Notes under the pieces: model-generated
Seen by the model: only the letters and a program-made list of their open reading frames with translations
The model's database searches: none
What the model was told of the DNA's origin: nothing
From: Cristatella mucedo
Taxonomy: Eukaryota > Bryozoa > Phylactolaemata > Cristatellidae
DNA: 64,000 nucleotides
Direction: 5' to 3'
Assembly (NCBI GenBank): GCA_009760855.2
Contig: WPIO01000143.1
Location: 26,001-90,000 of the forward strand
Shown: in pieces, positions 22,330 to 47,337 of the stretch
Layout of the letters: the number at the start of each line of letters is the position of its first letter
Numbering within the stretch: position 1 is the first letter of the stretch
Program-made: the position numbers and the translations under genes

Positions 22330-22400
22330 GAAGATTCTGGGCCGACGTTCTGGAACGTTCTCGACGGCCGTCACTTCCTGTTCTCGCTCGCGTATATATA
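22330..22400 (+). promoter_or_regulatory. HSP70-A heat-shock promoter
   Basis: A perfect three-unit heat-shock element, TTC-nn-GAA-nn-TTC, at 22348-22360 binds HSF trimers in known animal genes. A two-unit GAAgaTTC lies at 22330-22337. The TATA box TATATATA is at 22393-22400, about 190 bp before the ATG. A donor at 22472 (gtgagc) and an acceptor ending at 22581 (ttccgtcgtag) suggest a small 5'UTR intron; an acceptor at 22544 is an alternative. Confidence 0.8.
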
Positions 22401-22587
22401 GTGGCACGCCGTCTAATCGTGGTCGTGATTCCGTATTCGCTGAGTGCGCCGTGCCGCTGAAGAAGGACAAGGTGAGCGGGTTGGGGTGTCGTGGATTTGA
22501 ACCGATATAGCGTAAACCCTACTTTACCACTTATCCGCAAACAGGGTAGGTCTTGAAAAAAGACGCGTATTTCCGTCGTAGAACAGG

Positions 22588-25413
22588 ATGGCAGCGAAGT
22601 CAGGACCTGCCATTGGGATTGACTTGGGAACCACGTACTCGTGCGTCGGCATTTTCCAACACGGAAAAGTGGAGATCATTGCCAACGACCAGGGCAACAG
22701 GACCACGCCGAGCTACGTCGCTTTCACCGACTCGGAGAGGTTGATTGGAGATGCCGCCAAGAACCAGGTGGCCATGAATCCCACCAACACCGTATTCGGT
22801 AAGCTGCTAACTGCGTTGGAATGCTCACTGCCATCGCTGTAAGCGAATTGCTACTCGGATACGTGACCCCTTCCCAGCGGGGCGGGCCATGGCCGGGGTA
22901 TTAAAAGCAGTAAGCCTGTCTCGATTGCTGTGTATGCTGTAAGGCAAAATTTTACCTCATTAAAAAAGCATTTTTTTACTACCTACACTGTTCGTTGAAG
23001 AACAGGCCCTGCGGCGTCCGAGACGCACAGCCGCGGCATTATGGCCATTTCTTGCGATGTCAACCACGACGGCCTCCTTGCTGTCGTCAAAAGGCACCGT
23101 TATTACTCCCCACCCCACCCTCATTCGAAATGGACTAATTCGATAAGCTGGATTTCGAGTGGGCACCTGTGATAAGGGCGTATTGCAAGTGCCAGAGCCG
23201 GCAGTTATTCCCTTGCGATTGTAGATGCAAAACGGTTGATCGGTCGACGGTTTGATGACTCGACCGTTCAAAGCGACATGAAACACTGGCCGTTCACCGT
23301 GGTCAACGAAGCCACCAAGCCGAAGATCCAAGTGGAGTACAAGGGCGAGACGAAGACTTTCTTCCCCGAAGAAATCTCATCGATGGTCTTGACAAAGATG
23401 AAAGAGACCGCCGAGGCGTACCTGGGCAAGACGGTGACGAATGCCGTGGTGACCGTGCCTGCCTACTTCAATGACTCGCAAAGGCAGGCAACGAAGGACG
23501 CCGGAGTGATCTCGGGCCTCAACGTGCTGCGTATCATCAACGAGCCGACAGCGGCTGCCATTGCCTACGGACTAGACAAGAAGGTAAGCTGTCGAAACTG
23601 AAATTCTAAAAACGCTTGCCGAATCAGTATTTCCTGGGGCCCATGTCTGCTTATGCGTGCTGACACTTTGGGTGGTTACTAACCATATTAACATGCTGCA
23701 TATGTAGTGTCGAAATGATTTAAGCTCCCTGATGGTGCTATACGAGTGTTATTGATGCTTTTTCAGCTCCCCATCTCCCAGTTTTGAGTCTATTGACTAC
23801 CGTGGTAGTTCCTTGCTGGCTTCACTCTGTAACTTTGGCTTCAGAAGATTTTGTATTTGACTTGTGTAGGTTGGAGCCGAGAAGAATGTGCTCATTTTCG
23901 ACCTGGGCGGTGGTACATTCGACGTGTCAGTGCTGACCATCGAGGACGGTATCTTCGAGGTCAAGTCGACATCCGGAGACACCCACTTGGGTGGTGAGGA
24001 CTTCGACAACCGAATGGTGAACCATTTCGTCGAGGAGTTCAAGCGAAAGCACAAGAAGGACATCAAGGATAACAAGAGGGCAATCCGTCGCCTGAGGACG
24101 GCCTGCGAGCGAGCCAAGCGCACCCTGTCCTCGAGCGCCCAGGCCAGCGTGGAGATCGACTCGCTGTGCGACGGCATCGACTTCTACACGAGCATAACTC
24201 GCGCCCGCTTCGAGGAGCTGAACGCCGATCTGTTCCGAGGCACCCTGGAGCCGGTGGAGAAGGCGCTGCGCGACGCCAAGCTCGACAAGGCTGCTATCCA
24301 CGACATCGTGCTCGTGGGAGGCTCGACTCGCATCCCCAAGGTGCAGAAGCTGCTGCAAGATTTCTTCAATGGCCGCGAGCTGAACAAGAGCATCAATCCT
24401 GACGAGGCCGTGGCCTACGGAGCGGCCGTGCAGGCAGCCATCCTGATGGGTGACAAGTCGGAGGCCGTGCAAGATCTGCTGCTGCTCGACGTGGCACCCC
24501 TGTCTCTCGGCATCGAGACGGCCGGTGGTGTGATGACGGCACTCATCAAGAGGAACACGACCATTCCTACCAAGCAGACGCAGACGTTCACCACGTACTC
24601 GGACAACCAGCCAGGTGGGTGTGCATGCTGCTGCCGAGACTGGTAGCAATCTCCTTTGTTGTGCCGGTGCTTTACTTTACTAGTGGTTCAGTGGTTAAGT
24701 GATTAGTCGTTTTTAATGCCTGCAGCATTTGTTTTCTCTATTCAGGCGTGCTGATCCAGGTGTACGAAGGCGAGAGAGCCATGACGAAGGACAACAACAT
24801 GCTGGGCAAATTCGAGCTGTCGGGCATTCCTCCGGCCCCTCGAGGAATTCCTCAAATTGAGGTCACGTTTGACATCGACGCGAACGGCATCTTGAACGTG
24901 TCGGCAGCCGACAAGAGCACGGGTAAAGAGAACAAGATCACCATCACGAATGACAAGGGGCGGCTGAGCAAGGAGGACATCGAGCGCATGGTTAACGAAG
25001 CCGAGAAGTACAGGAACGACGACGAGAAGCAGAAGGAGAGGATCGCCTCCAAGAACGCCTTGGAGAGCTATGCTTACAACATGAAGCAGACGCTCGAGGA
25101 TGAGAAGCTGAAAGATAAGATACCGGAAGCCGATAGGGCCAAGATAATGGATAAATGTGAGGCGACGATTAAGTGGCTGGACAGCAATCAGATGGCCGAG
25201 AAGGATGAATTCGAGCATCAGAGGAAGGATCTGGAGAATGTGTGCAATCCAATCATCACAAAGATGTACCAGGCAGCCGGAGGTGCTCCAGGAGGAGCTG
25301 CAGGCTTCCCTGGTGGCTTCCCAGGTGCCGGAGGAGCTGGTGCCGGAGGAGCCGGTGGTAAGGCACCTGGTGGTGGCAGTGGCAGTGGCCCAACGATCGA
25401 GGAGGTCGACTAA
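22588..25413 (+). CDS. HSP70 chaperone, copy A
   Basis: Cytosolic ATP-dependent chaperone of the HSP70/HSC70 group. Exons 22588-22798, 23225-23583, 23870-24614 and 24746-25413 join to 660 aa with clean GT-AG sites and phases 1, 0 and 1. Motifs: IDLGTTYS at residues 11-18, [12 protein letters not shown] at about 199-210, [13 protein letters not shown] at about 335-347, a beta substrate-binding domain, a helical lid, a Gly/Ala/Pro-rich linker ([18 protein letters not shown]), and the terminal IEEVD that docks TPR co-chaperones. It differs from copy B at only a few residues, such as S/P, T/I and T/M in exons 2-3. Intron 2 carries an old LINE-A tail shared with copy B. Regulation is probably HSF-driven, given the upstream heat-shock elements. 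Whether it is the constitutive or the inducible member cannot be read from sequence. Confidence 0.96.
23640..23765 (+). mobile_element. fossil LINE-A tail in HSP70-A intron 2
   Basis: Contains tgcttatgcgtgctgacact, ggttactaaccatatt and a decayed terminal stem (gatttaagctccctgatggt). The same insertion sits at the same place in HSP70-B intron 2 (56395-56510). Confidence 0.65.
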
Positions 25414-25444
25414 CAAGCCGAAGGTCGGCTAGATCATGAAAATT

Positions 25445-25450
25445 AATAAA
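25445..25450 (+). terminator. polyadenylation signal of HSP70-A
   Basis: AATAAA 32 bp after the stop codon. Confidence 0.75.
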
Positions 25451-25605
25451 AGTGTTAACCTATGTATGTATTATTTGTGTCCAAGCACCCCAGTTGAATG
25501 GGTGTGCTGCTGTTGTCAAGCCCTGTGATTTATACCCAAGAAGCTGGCATTGACAGTATTTGACTTCGAGGTTAGTCAAGTTTGTTAGCGACTGTGTTGT
25601 GCACA

Positions 25606-25912
25606 GTTGCCAGTACAGGTAGTTTTAGTTGCCAGTACAGTTAGTTTTGGTTGCCAGTACAGCTAGTTGTAGTTGCCAGTACAGCCAGTTGTAGTTGCCA
25701 GTGCAGCCAGTTGTAGTTGCCAGTGCAGCCAGTTGTAGTTGCCAGTGCAGCCAGTTGTAGTTGCCAGTACAGCTAGTTGTAGTTGCCAGTACAGCCAGTT
25801 GTAGTTGCCAGTGCAGCCAGTTGTAGTTGCCAGTGCAGCCAGTTGTAGTTGCCAGTGCAGCCAGTTGTAGTTGCCAGTGCAGCCAGTTGTAGTTGCCAGT
25901 GTAGCTAGTTTT
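25606..25912. repeat. 22-bp minisatellite, about 14 copies
   Basis: Unit gttgccagtgcagccagttg plus ta. Variants (tacag/tgcag, ctagt/ccagt) alternate along the array. The reading frames across it are repeat artefacts. It lies 190 bp downstream of HSP70-A and is absent from HSP70-B. Confidence 0.95.
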
Positions 25913-25919
25913 GTGCGCT

Positions 25920-26410
25920 TGCGTAAATGCAATGCAATGCATAACAGCGATGTAAACTTCATTCCATTTGTCTGCCAATCGACTTTGTACAGGACACAAA
26001 CTCTTAATTGGAAGTTTTGGCTTCTTATCCTTTAATGATATAGGGTACATTGTAAACGCAGGTGTTAACTGGAAGCAAGAAACACTTAATTCAATAGTTT
26101 CCATCTGCTATCAAACGCCACATCTTATCGAAGTTGGTGTGTAATCATAAGCTTGTCGAAAGCACTTGTAACGTGCAGAATCTTTTTCGTATATTACATA
26201 GTAAATTTGAAATGTAAATCCAACTCCTTGTTTCGAATGAGGTAGTTTTATTTCGATTGGTCACAATTTGCTGCATGCGTCGAACGTGCTGAAGCTTTAT
26301 TTTCCGTAATCGTGAACAAAGAGCTCAAAAGAGCTGCCAACGCACCACTTAGCGCTTTTTCAAAGCTGACAAACCTACCGTTTTGTCACATCACACGCAT
26401 TTCATAAGAA
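25920..26410. other. no recognisable feature
   Basis: AT-leaning intergenic sequence between the minisatellite and a LINE-A tail. Confidence 0.4.
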
Positions 26411-26419
26411 CAGCAGCAG

Positions 26420-26695
26420 AGCTCGCTAAACCTTGAGTGGCTTCCCTGTGATTAGTCCATAAACTTATGCGTGCTGACTACATGCTGCCACTAACCACAT
26501 TTGCATGCTGCCGCTAACCACATTTGCATGCTGACCCTGTGCATGTCACCCCTAACCATATTTTGTTTGTTTAACAAGCATGATATTACTCACCATTCAA
26601 TTACATCTCCCTTTCTAGCAAATGTAAAACGCCTGGAGAGAGATTGAGTTCATTAAGGGCACTTTATCAAAAGCACTATTATTATTTCTGTTATT
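26420..26695 (+). mobile_element. LINE-A 3'UTR and tail
   Basis: The 3'UTR has an internal duplication (ccactaaccacatttgcatg, then ccgctaaccacatttgcatg), followed by the stem-loop aaacgcctggagagagattg and an ATT tail. Confidence 0.8.
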
Positions 26696-26724
26696 AAACC
26701 TTGCGTGCTATAGTTAAAAACGCA

Positions 26725-26862
26725 GCGGTAGCTGATCGCTCGAACCCACGACCAGCTAGCTGGTTTGGCTCGCCCCGAGCAACGTCGAGCCCCGAGGCAC
26801 ATGCGAAGCACCTGAATAGAGATTAGGTTCTCATCGGCTATACAAATGAATTATACAAAGTC
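26725..26862 (+). mobile_element. SINE-1 copy with rearranged head
   Basis: The tail half is typical (gaggcacatgcgaag, cacctgaatagagattaggt). The tRNA-like half is scrambled, with part of the head apparently inverted. Confidence 0.6.
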
Positions 26863-26869
26863 ACGAGGG

Positions 26870-40755
<13,886 letters not shown>

Positions 40756-41545
40756 GCGCCAGCTCGTGTCGACGACTGCGCCCAATCTCGGGCGGCGGCG
40801 ATGCGGCCGCGGTGCCGCCGCCCGAGACTGGGCGCAACGAGCGACTCGTGCTGCCGTCCCTGCTGCCTCCGGGACGGCGAGCGAGCCTCTCACGCCCCCG
40901 AAGCTTATGGATCTTTCGCTCTGGCTGGCTGTCGCGTGTCTCTCCGAACGCCTCCTTGCCAGAGATGTGTGAGCCCGCTGCTGTGAAGAACAGCGCCGGC
41001 AGCTGTGCGTCCGCCGGCGGCGCGCCTGCGGCCCGAGCTGGCGTGCTACCCCTCCCCGAGGCGTGCTACCGAGCCGTGTCGCTAGATGTCGATAGATCGC
41101 TGCTGCAGCCTCATTGCCGCGAGAGCCACAGCGCCGCTGCCGGCTGTAGTATTTCGTCATGCCTGTCGCTCGCCATCTTGGACTGCTCGCAATGGAAGTG
41201 CCTCCTTCCGCCGCCGAGCGGTTTCCATTATTGCTTGTTACGCAATCCGCTAGTTGGCACCCGTGTGCTCCATGCTGCAGCAGCTCGAGCCCACCGCTGC
41301 CAGTGTGCCTCGTAACGCTTGCTGACAAACGATGGTTCGAGACGGCTCCAGATTGCCGCCGAGTCTCGGTGTTCGGAGGTGTCGCTGGTTCGATTACTGA
41401 GAAGGCAGTCGAAATATCCGTTGCCCGCTACCAGCCGTAAAGCCGTCTCTGCAATGCAGCAGCTGCGCGAACGAGTTGGCTGCTGCTCCTCGATAATCGA
41501 GAGCTTCTTAGCTCATCGGTTTGCAGATGCAGCTCCGATAGAGAG
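40756..41545 (+). other. probable SLC66A2 3'UTR and flank
   Basis: GC-rich sequence after the stop codon. I found no canonical AATAAA in this stretch, so the transcript end is unknown. Overlapping ORFs are composition artefacts. Confidence 0.4.
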
Positions 41546-41548
41546 GCT

Positions 41549-41613
<65 letters not shown>
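41549..41613. repeat. (GA)n microsatellite
   Basis: About 32 GA units. Confidence 0.96.
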
Positions 41614-41614
<1 letters not shown>

Positions 41615-41616
<2 letters not shown>

Positions 41617-42725
41617 CTGAGACAAGTCGCCTGCCATTTTTTTAGCGCTTCCGGCCGCTATCGGCTCGCCCGGGGCCGGTCGGTCGGCATGGCGTGGCTT
41701 CGCTGGGTTCCTGCGTGGGCACACAGGCCGGAAGGAGGCAAGAGTTGAAAGTGGCTGGGCAGATAGAGAGGCGCCTGCGGCTCGCTCTGCGCAAGGCCAA
41801 CGATTCGTCTCCAGACCCGCTGCGAATCAATGCGCGCCTCGGAAAACCTGGCTGCAAATGTGGGAAGTTCGAATGCTGACGCAGGCTCGGCCCAGCCTGC
41901 CCGGCAGAGCACGGCGAGTTGGCTGGCTCTAGCGCTGCTTGCGATCAAGCGTGCCACGTTTTCGAGGTTTTCATTTCGATCTGCCAGCGAAAATCGGCTG
42001 CGGGAATGCCCGAGAGCGTGTTCGGCGGCCCTCGTTTGTCCTAGATTGCGGGTGACACGCGAGATGGCTGGTGCGCGGCCCTCTCCTCCCTGGCCTCCCT
42101 TCCCCCTTCGGACACGTGTGGAGCCGAGCTGATCCCGAGACCTTGGGCACTGGGCTGCTCAGCTAGAGGCGTGTCGTTGCATATTATATATATTATTGTA
42201 TATATATGTATATATATTGATGTTGCTGATCAACACCTACCGATAAACTATTTGACCAATCAACTTGGAGACTGTTGACTGCCATCTTTTGCCCTGTGGG
42301 TCCCAGGTAGCGAACTCGTGTACAGATTTCCTGTAGAAACTTGGGTGATATTCACTTCTGAGGCCATTCACTCCAGCTTCCATTTAAATCGTTCTTACAC
42401 ACTGCTACTTCTAGTAGTAATCATAATAATACTAATAATACTGTACTGCACAAACAGAACCAAATCTCACCGGGCAAACTGCAAGAGAAGCAATAACTAA
42501 GCAAGAGTTAATGACAAGCAACGTTTCATGCTTGAACCAGCATGCAATGGCACGCGTGTCAGTGTACGAGCTCATGCGTTGTTTGTTTGCTCGCGGGTGT
42601 GTGCTCGTGTTTGTTAGTGCGTGTACGAGTGAGTGTGTGTGTGTGTGTGTCTGTGCTTTCATGCACTTGTGTGTGCATGCTTGCGTGTGCAGCCGGACGT
42701 AGCCCTGATCACTCCTATTATTGAC
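41615..42725. other. no recognisable gene
   Basis: GC-rich to 42180, then AT-rich with a (TA) run (42180-42225) and an interrupted TG tract (42595-42690). Confidence 0.4.
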
Positions 42726-42729
42726 TCTG

Positions 42730-42795
42730 CCCATAAATTGTAAAGTGACTGGAAAGAGATCAAGTTCTCTGAGGGCACTGTGCAAATGTATGATT
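42730..42795 (+). mobile_element. LINE-A terminal stem-loop
   Basis: Tail-only copy: ttgtaaagtgactggaaagag, loop gatcaagttctctgagggca, tail tgtatgatta. Confidence 0.7.
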
Positions 42796-43009
42796 ACTGT
42801 AAGAAGCCACTAGGAACTACTGGGCAGTAGCAGGTCTAGCGACGCACTGCATAATAGCATACTGTGGTAATCACGAAAAGAACAGGAAAGCAGATGGTAC
42901 TTACATCCTTGATGACTGCTCTCGCTTCTCTCACTAAGTCTCCGACTTCTTCTGTTTTCTTTGACCAAGTGACACGAAGGATGCTGTCAGAAAGAGCTAC
43001 TCATACATT

Positions 43010-43125
43010 TAATGACCCCTAGGTCTCGGGTTCGAGTCTGGCTGCTGGCAATACTATACTGCACACTGCAAGTGGGAGTTATATCTGCTATAAATATAAA
43101 CAAGGCTGCTGAATCAACTGACCTT
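43010..43125 (+). mobile_element. SINE-2 fragment
   Basis: Box B cgggttcgagtc near 43028-43039, then gcacactgcaagtgggagtt and aaggctgctgaatcaac. Box A is lost. Confidence 0.6.
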
Positions 43126-43705
43126 GACTTGTGTATATAAGTACGAACTACATTTTACCATGTACTTACCTCCCGTGGCATCGTACACAAGAGTTACAGG
43201 CATATATGCACATACGTCTGTGTTTATGTTCAGGCAAGTGTGTGTGTGTGCATGCATATACATAAATGTACATGCGTGTATGAAAACACGACCACATAAG
43301 GATTTGTTTACCAAAAGGATCGCAGTGAGGGGATTGGGTGAGGGGAGTGAGCAGGACGGAGTGGCATGTGAGGCATAGACATAACCTAATGACCAATCAC
43401 GACAGCCCACATTCGTTGGAAGTGATGGGGTGGATGAAAGCACGGTAACCGTGTTGACCGAGATGCAATGCCACAGCCCACGTGCATAAGAGATGCTGTT
43501 GAGTATCGACTGACCATGCATAGCAAGGTAAAACAAGTACCACCCTCAGGCGGCATAGCTTTCGTTCCCTAAATTTACCAAAGAAATTATAAATAGTCAA
43601 CGTGGGAATCTATTGTATGGCAGGAGTTATCCATTAAGTTATGTTTGAGTTATGTTTGTTAACTCTTAAAGAAATATTATAACAAAAGATCTAAAATACT
43701 TCGAT
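43125..43705. other. no recognisable feature
   Basis: A short TG tract lies near 43240. Nothing coding is recognised. Confidence 0.35.
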
Positions 43706-43707
43706 GA

Positions 43708-45505
43708 GTACAAGTGTAATGTATCTTGTCTGTAACTCCACAAAGACCATGTGGGTGTTACGCAGGAGAGTTTTGTATAGCCCACTCACACCCTAAGCGA
43801 CTTTCGGCATGCATTCGGTAGCCAACAGACTTCGTCTCACGCAACAAAGAGAAAGTGGGAAGCATAGCAGAGTCAGGAGAGCAGTTAAGGTAGTGAGTAG
43901 CATAGAAGTAGCAGCTCAGGACCGCTGAAAAGGATGAGCCATAGTCGGCAGTTGGAGAGTAGTTGTCATTGCATAAGAATTGTGGAAGCGAGTTCCACAG
44001 TCTACGACCTGAAGAGCTAAAGATTCTGTCGCCAACGGTTTTTAAGCGGAGGAATGGAACAGCTAATTTATTGTCCATACAGGACCTAAGGGCGCGAACA
44101 GGCTGAAACTGATGCAGCAGTTTTGCTACATATGGAGGAGCCAAGCTACGGTGGGCCTTGTGGGTCAGCATAAAAAACCTCGCTCTGTATCAGTTGATCT
44201 ACCGGCAGCCATCCTAGCTCTTTTAGAAAACGAGACGCGTGGTCAAACCTTTTGGACTTGAAAACTTGCCTTGCAGCCATAGCCAGCTGCAGTGACCTAG
44301 TTGCTTTCTTTGGTAGTCCAGCCAAAAGGGAATTATAATAATCAAGCCGAGACAGAACTAAGGAGCTAGTTAATTTTTTTTACAAGCCACCGTGGAAGAC
44401 AGCTCCTAATCTTAGATAGGGATCGGACATAATGGCTAGCTATAGAACCAGTCGTCTGAATGCTTTTAAAATTGAGGCAGCTGTCGTAAACGACACCAAA
44501 ATTTCGAGTACGTGGTGATGGTGGCATAACAACATCATCTATTAGAAGAGCAAAGCCTTCTAATCCAGCCACACGCTTCGGGTGCCCTGTGAGCAGCAGT
44601 TTAGTTGCATCGTCATTTCGTTTCAAGAAATTCTTCGACATCCAGGATCAAATGTCGGCAAGTCAAACATTCAGTTTATCAGTTGCTGTAGCAGATTCCG
44701 ACGGTTTGAATGACAAATACAGCTGAGTGTCGTCAGCACAAAAGTGATATCTTATTCCATGGGCCTTAATCACTTTTCCCAGAGGTTGAGTATAAATGGA
44801 GAACAGCAAGGGACCGAGGACGGACCCTTGAGGGACTCCACAGGTGACCGGTCTCGTCTGTGAGACCCGACCCCACCAAGAAGACACGGATTGAACACGA
44901 TCAGACAAGTACGATTTAAACCACGCCAGTGCCCTTTCTGCCAGATCGATTGTTGTTCTCAAACGTTCAAGAAGGACACCGTGATTCAATGGTATCGGAG
45001 GCAGCTGATAAATCTAGCAGAGCTAGGACAGTGAAATTCCCGTCATTGTTGCCGCAGAGAACGTCTTTGTTAACACGGAGGAGAGCAGTTTCAGCGAAGT
45101 GCTGCCTCTAGAACCCCGATTGAAATGTTTCTGACATTTCATTATTTTCAATATGTGCTACCTGCTGCTTAGCGACAATTTTTTCAAGAATATTTGACAA
45201 AAAGGGAAGAAGGGAAACTGGGCGATAGTTTGCAAGGACCTTTGTCTCTAATCCAGGCTTTTTAAGTATCGGCCTAACTATTTCGATTTGAAGGACTTGT
45301 GTACAACGCCTTTAACCAAAGAAGTATTTAAAATCTCGGTTGTGGCAGGGCTAAGTTGGTCTGCCAGTGAAGACCACAGAGATGATGGTAAAGGGTCTTC
45401 AGGAGACGAGTTCTTTTTACTAGACCTTATTAAGGTAGCCACATCGCATGCAGAAACCTCGAAAAATCTATTGAAAATACCGTACGATTCCATTAAATGG
45501 TGGTC
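43708..45505 (-). mobile_element. LINE-B, RT-bearing copy
   Basis: A second non-LTR family on the minus strand. Pieces from 5' to 3': RT fingers region (SSPEDPLPSSLW) near 45400; RT palm near 44985 downwards with CGVPQGSVLGPLLFSIYTQP (44795-44855) and FCADDTQLYLSF (44707-44742); thumb region 44366-44641; C-terminal tract 43758-44171 (NYSPTADYGSS, CSPDSAMLPTF); and a 3' end without the LINE-A stem-loop. The catalytic box is CADD instead of YADD. Stops and frameshifts break it into at least four pieces. Confidence 0.85.
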
Positions 45506-45569
45506 TTACCACTACAAATGGTCTGAGACTCGAAAAGTGTTGGAGCTATGGCCCAACACTTACTGACTA

Positions 45570-45757
45570 CAGTCGACTCCGCTCATACGCTCGGGCCGGC
45601 AAATGGCCATTTTTATAGGCGGAGTATTCCCATATGCCGAGTGAGACTATAGCTAGAGTAATCTGGGACTCGGAACTTCTATTCTTATAAGCAACGCATT
45701 ACTGTTTTATTAGTACGAATATTACTATATCCAATATTCGTATGTACGGAGTCGACT
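45570..45757. mobile_element. MITE with TA target duplication
   Basis: A 188-bp element with terminal inverted repeats: left cagtcgactccgctcatacg; right, as reverse complement, agtcgactccgtacatacga. TA dinucleotides flank it (45568-45569 and 45758-45759). The TA target and TIR style fit Tc1/mariner/pogo-related MITEs. It encodes no transposase. Confidence 0.75.
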
Positions 45758-45764
45758 TACTGGA

Positions 45765-46045
45765 CCAAGTTAGCGATGCTTTTTCGCTAACTCAAATCTA
45801 CCATTCATACCAAAGCGGAAAAGACTATCAAAGAGCTTAAAGGAAGCAAAATTTGATCGTCTGGGTCTGTGCCAGAGACTCGCACAGGTAAAGCAGCCCC
45901 AGCTTCTTACAAAAGTACGAAAGAACACTCGCTACAAGCGACAAAGTAAAAGGGATACAGACTGGGATGTAGAAAGCACGTCGGCCTAGTATAAAGGGTA
46001 TCGGCCCAGACTGCTATGCGAGGCACCGTTTGATAGACGGGGTGA
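45765..46045. other. no recognisable feature
   Basis: Short unique stretch between the MITE and a SINE-1. Confidence 0.35.
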
Positions 46046-46049
46046 ATAT

Positions 46050-46200
46050 ATAATATAAAATAATTCACTTGTATAGCGCCCCAAGAGAACTTAATCTCTA
46101 TTCAGACGCTTCATATATGCCTCGGGGCTCGAGCCCACGACCTCAGCCAGACCTTGGTCGGGGCGAGCACCTTGACCGCTGGACCAAACCAACTCAGCAG
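46050..46200 (-). mobile_element. SINE-1 copy
   Basis: Among the best copies: box A tggtccagcggtcaaggtgc and box B gggctcgagccc, then gcgtctgaatagagattaag, ttctcttggggcgctataca and an AT tail. Confidence 0.88.
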
Positions 46201-46439
46201 GAAATGACCAGCTGTTTCAGTCTGTTTTCGTTCAGCGAGCGGTTACAGGAAATCTCTAAAACTAAAATGATTTAATAAAGTGTGCAGCACCCTGAAAGAA
46301 CTTAATCTCTCACCCAGCCTCTTGGCAATGAGCTATTGCAACCATACAAATGCAAAAATGCACTTGAATCGTGTCTCGGTCACGAGTTGAAACCGCCGAC
46401 CTCTCAAACGGACGAGCAAAAGAGAACAAATGTTTAATA

Positions 46440-46580
46440 ATTTGCATATTTGTTATTTGCCTAATTTGCATGGCGGCAGGCAACATAGGATCGCCCACTG
46501 CTGGACTTGAACCCATGTGACCTGGGTCGCGAAGAGCGAGCATCTTACCGCGGGCTAAGACCGGGTGGGGGGGGCAACCA
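46440..46580 (-). mobile_element. SINE-2 copy
   Basis: The minus-strand head has box B gggttcaagtcc near 46506-46517 and the body gggcgatcctatgttgcc. A poly-G run (46565-46573) lies at its 5' side. Confidence 0.65.
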
Positions 46581-46764
46581 CTCACTGTCCACCCCCTTCA
46601 TTCCACCACCACCCCACGGCAACATAACAGCGATAAAAAAAAAGCTGCGCTCTGTCACTGTATGACAAGTCAACAGTCGGGCAGACCGTTACTTAGTCTC
46701 CGGCCAGCAAGCAGCCGCAGACCGTCCTGCTCGGAGAGGAAGGGAAGTAAAAAATATATATGCA

Positions 46765-46905
46765 TAAAAAGCATATAATTTATTTGTATAGCACTCTAAG
46801 CGAACTTAATCTCTCTTGGCGCTTCACATATGCCCCGGGGCTCGAGCCCACGACCTCAGACAGACCTTGACCACAGTGCCAAACCGGCTCGGCACCAACA
46901 ATCTC
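46765..46905 (-). mobile_element. SINE-1 copy
   Basis: The head is shortened by an internal deletion between box A and box B. The tail is gcgccaagagagattaagtt, then cgcttagagtgctat. Confidence 0.8.
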
Positions 46906-47337
46906 TCTTAACACAGACTTGCTGTTCATTGCGTTTACTAGCGCCAGCTGCTGCGACGGAGCCCGGACCATGCGAGCGGACCGGGGCACGGTGCATGCAC
47001 CTGCACGGGGGTGCACTGACATTTTGCCACTGCAGACATTGCCACAGATCCGAAGGTGAGAGTATCTACGGTTCCGATAAGCTTTGTCTGCGCGGAAAAT
47101 TTTAGCGATTCAAAAGTGAATGAAAAAGTTTAAAGAGCGTGATTTCGTGCGATTATATTTGTCACAGCTACGCGAGCAGGAAGACGGTCGCAACGCGCTA
47201 GCCCTAAAACGAACACTTAACGTATAAAAAATCGCATTGCTCTTCTTTCTCAGAGTTCGACAAAAATTGTACAGCATGCGTCAGTGTATTACAAAAACCT
47301 CGATCGAAAAAGTATAACTGGACTTCCAGACAGGCGC

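Noticed and set aside
23927-24649. 240-aa antisense ORF across HSP70-A exon 3 (and 56675-57220 in HSP70-B)
   Set aside because: Long antisense frames opposite HSP70 are a known codon-usage artefact. There is no independent evidence of a gene.
25157-25432. Alternative-frame ORF over HSP70-A exon 4
   Set aside because: Frame shadow of the conserved HSP70 coding sequence.
25606-25912. CRISPR-like array
   Set aside because: Units are contiguous with no spacers and the genome is animal. It is a minisatellite.
25625-26104. Repetitive 159-aa minus-strand protein with a 22-residue repeat
   Set aside because: Translation of the 22-bp minisatellite; 22 is not a multiple of 3, so the repeat reads alike in every frame.
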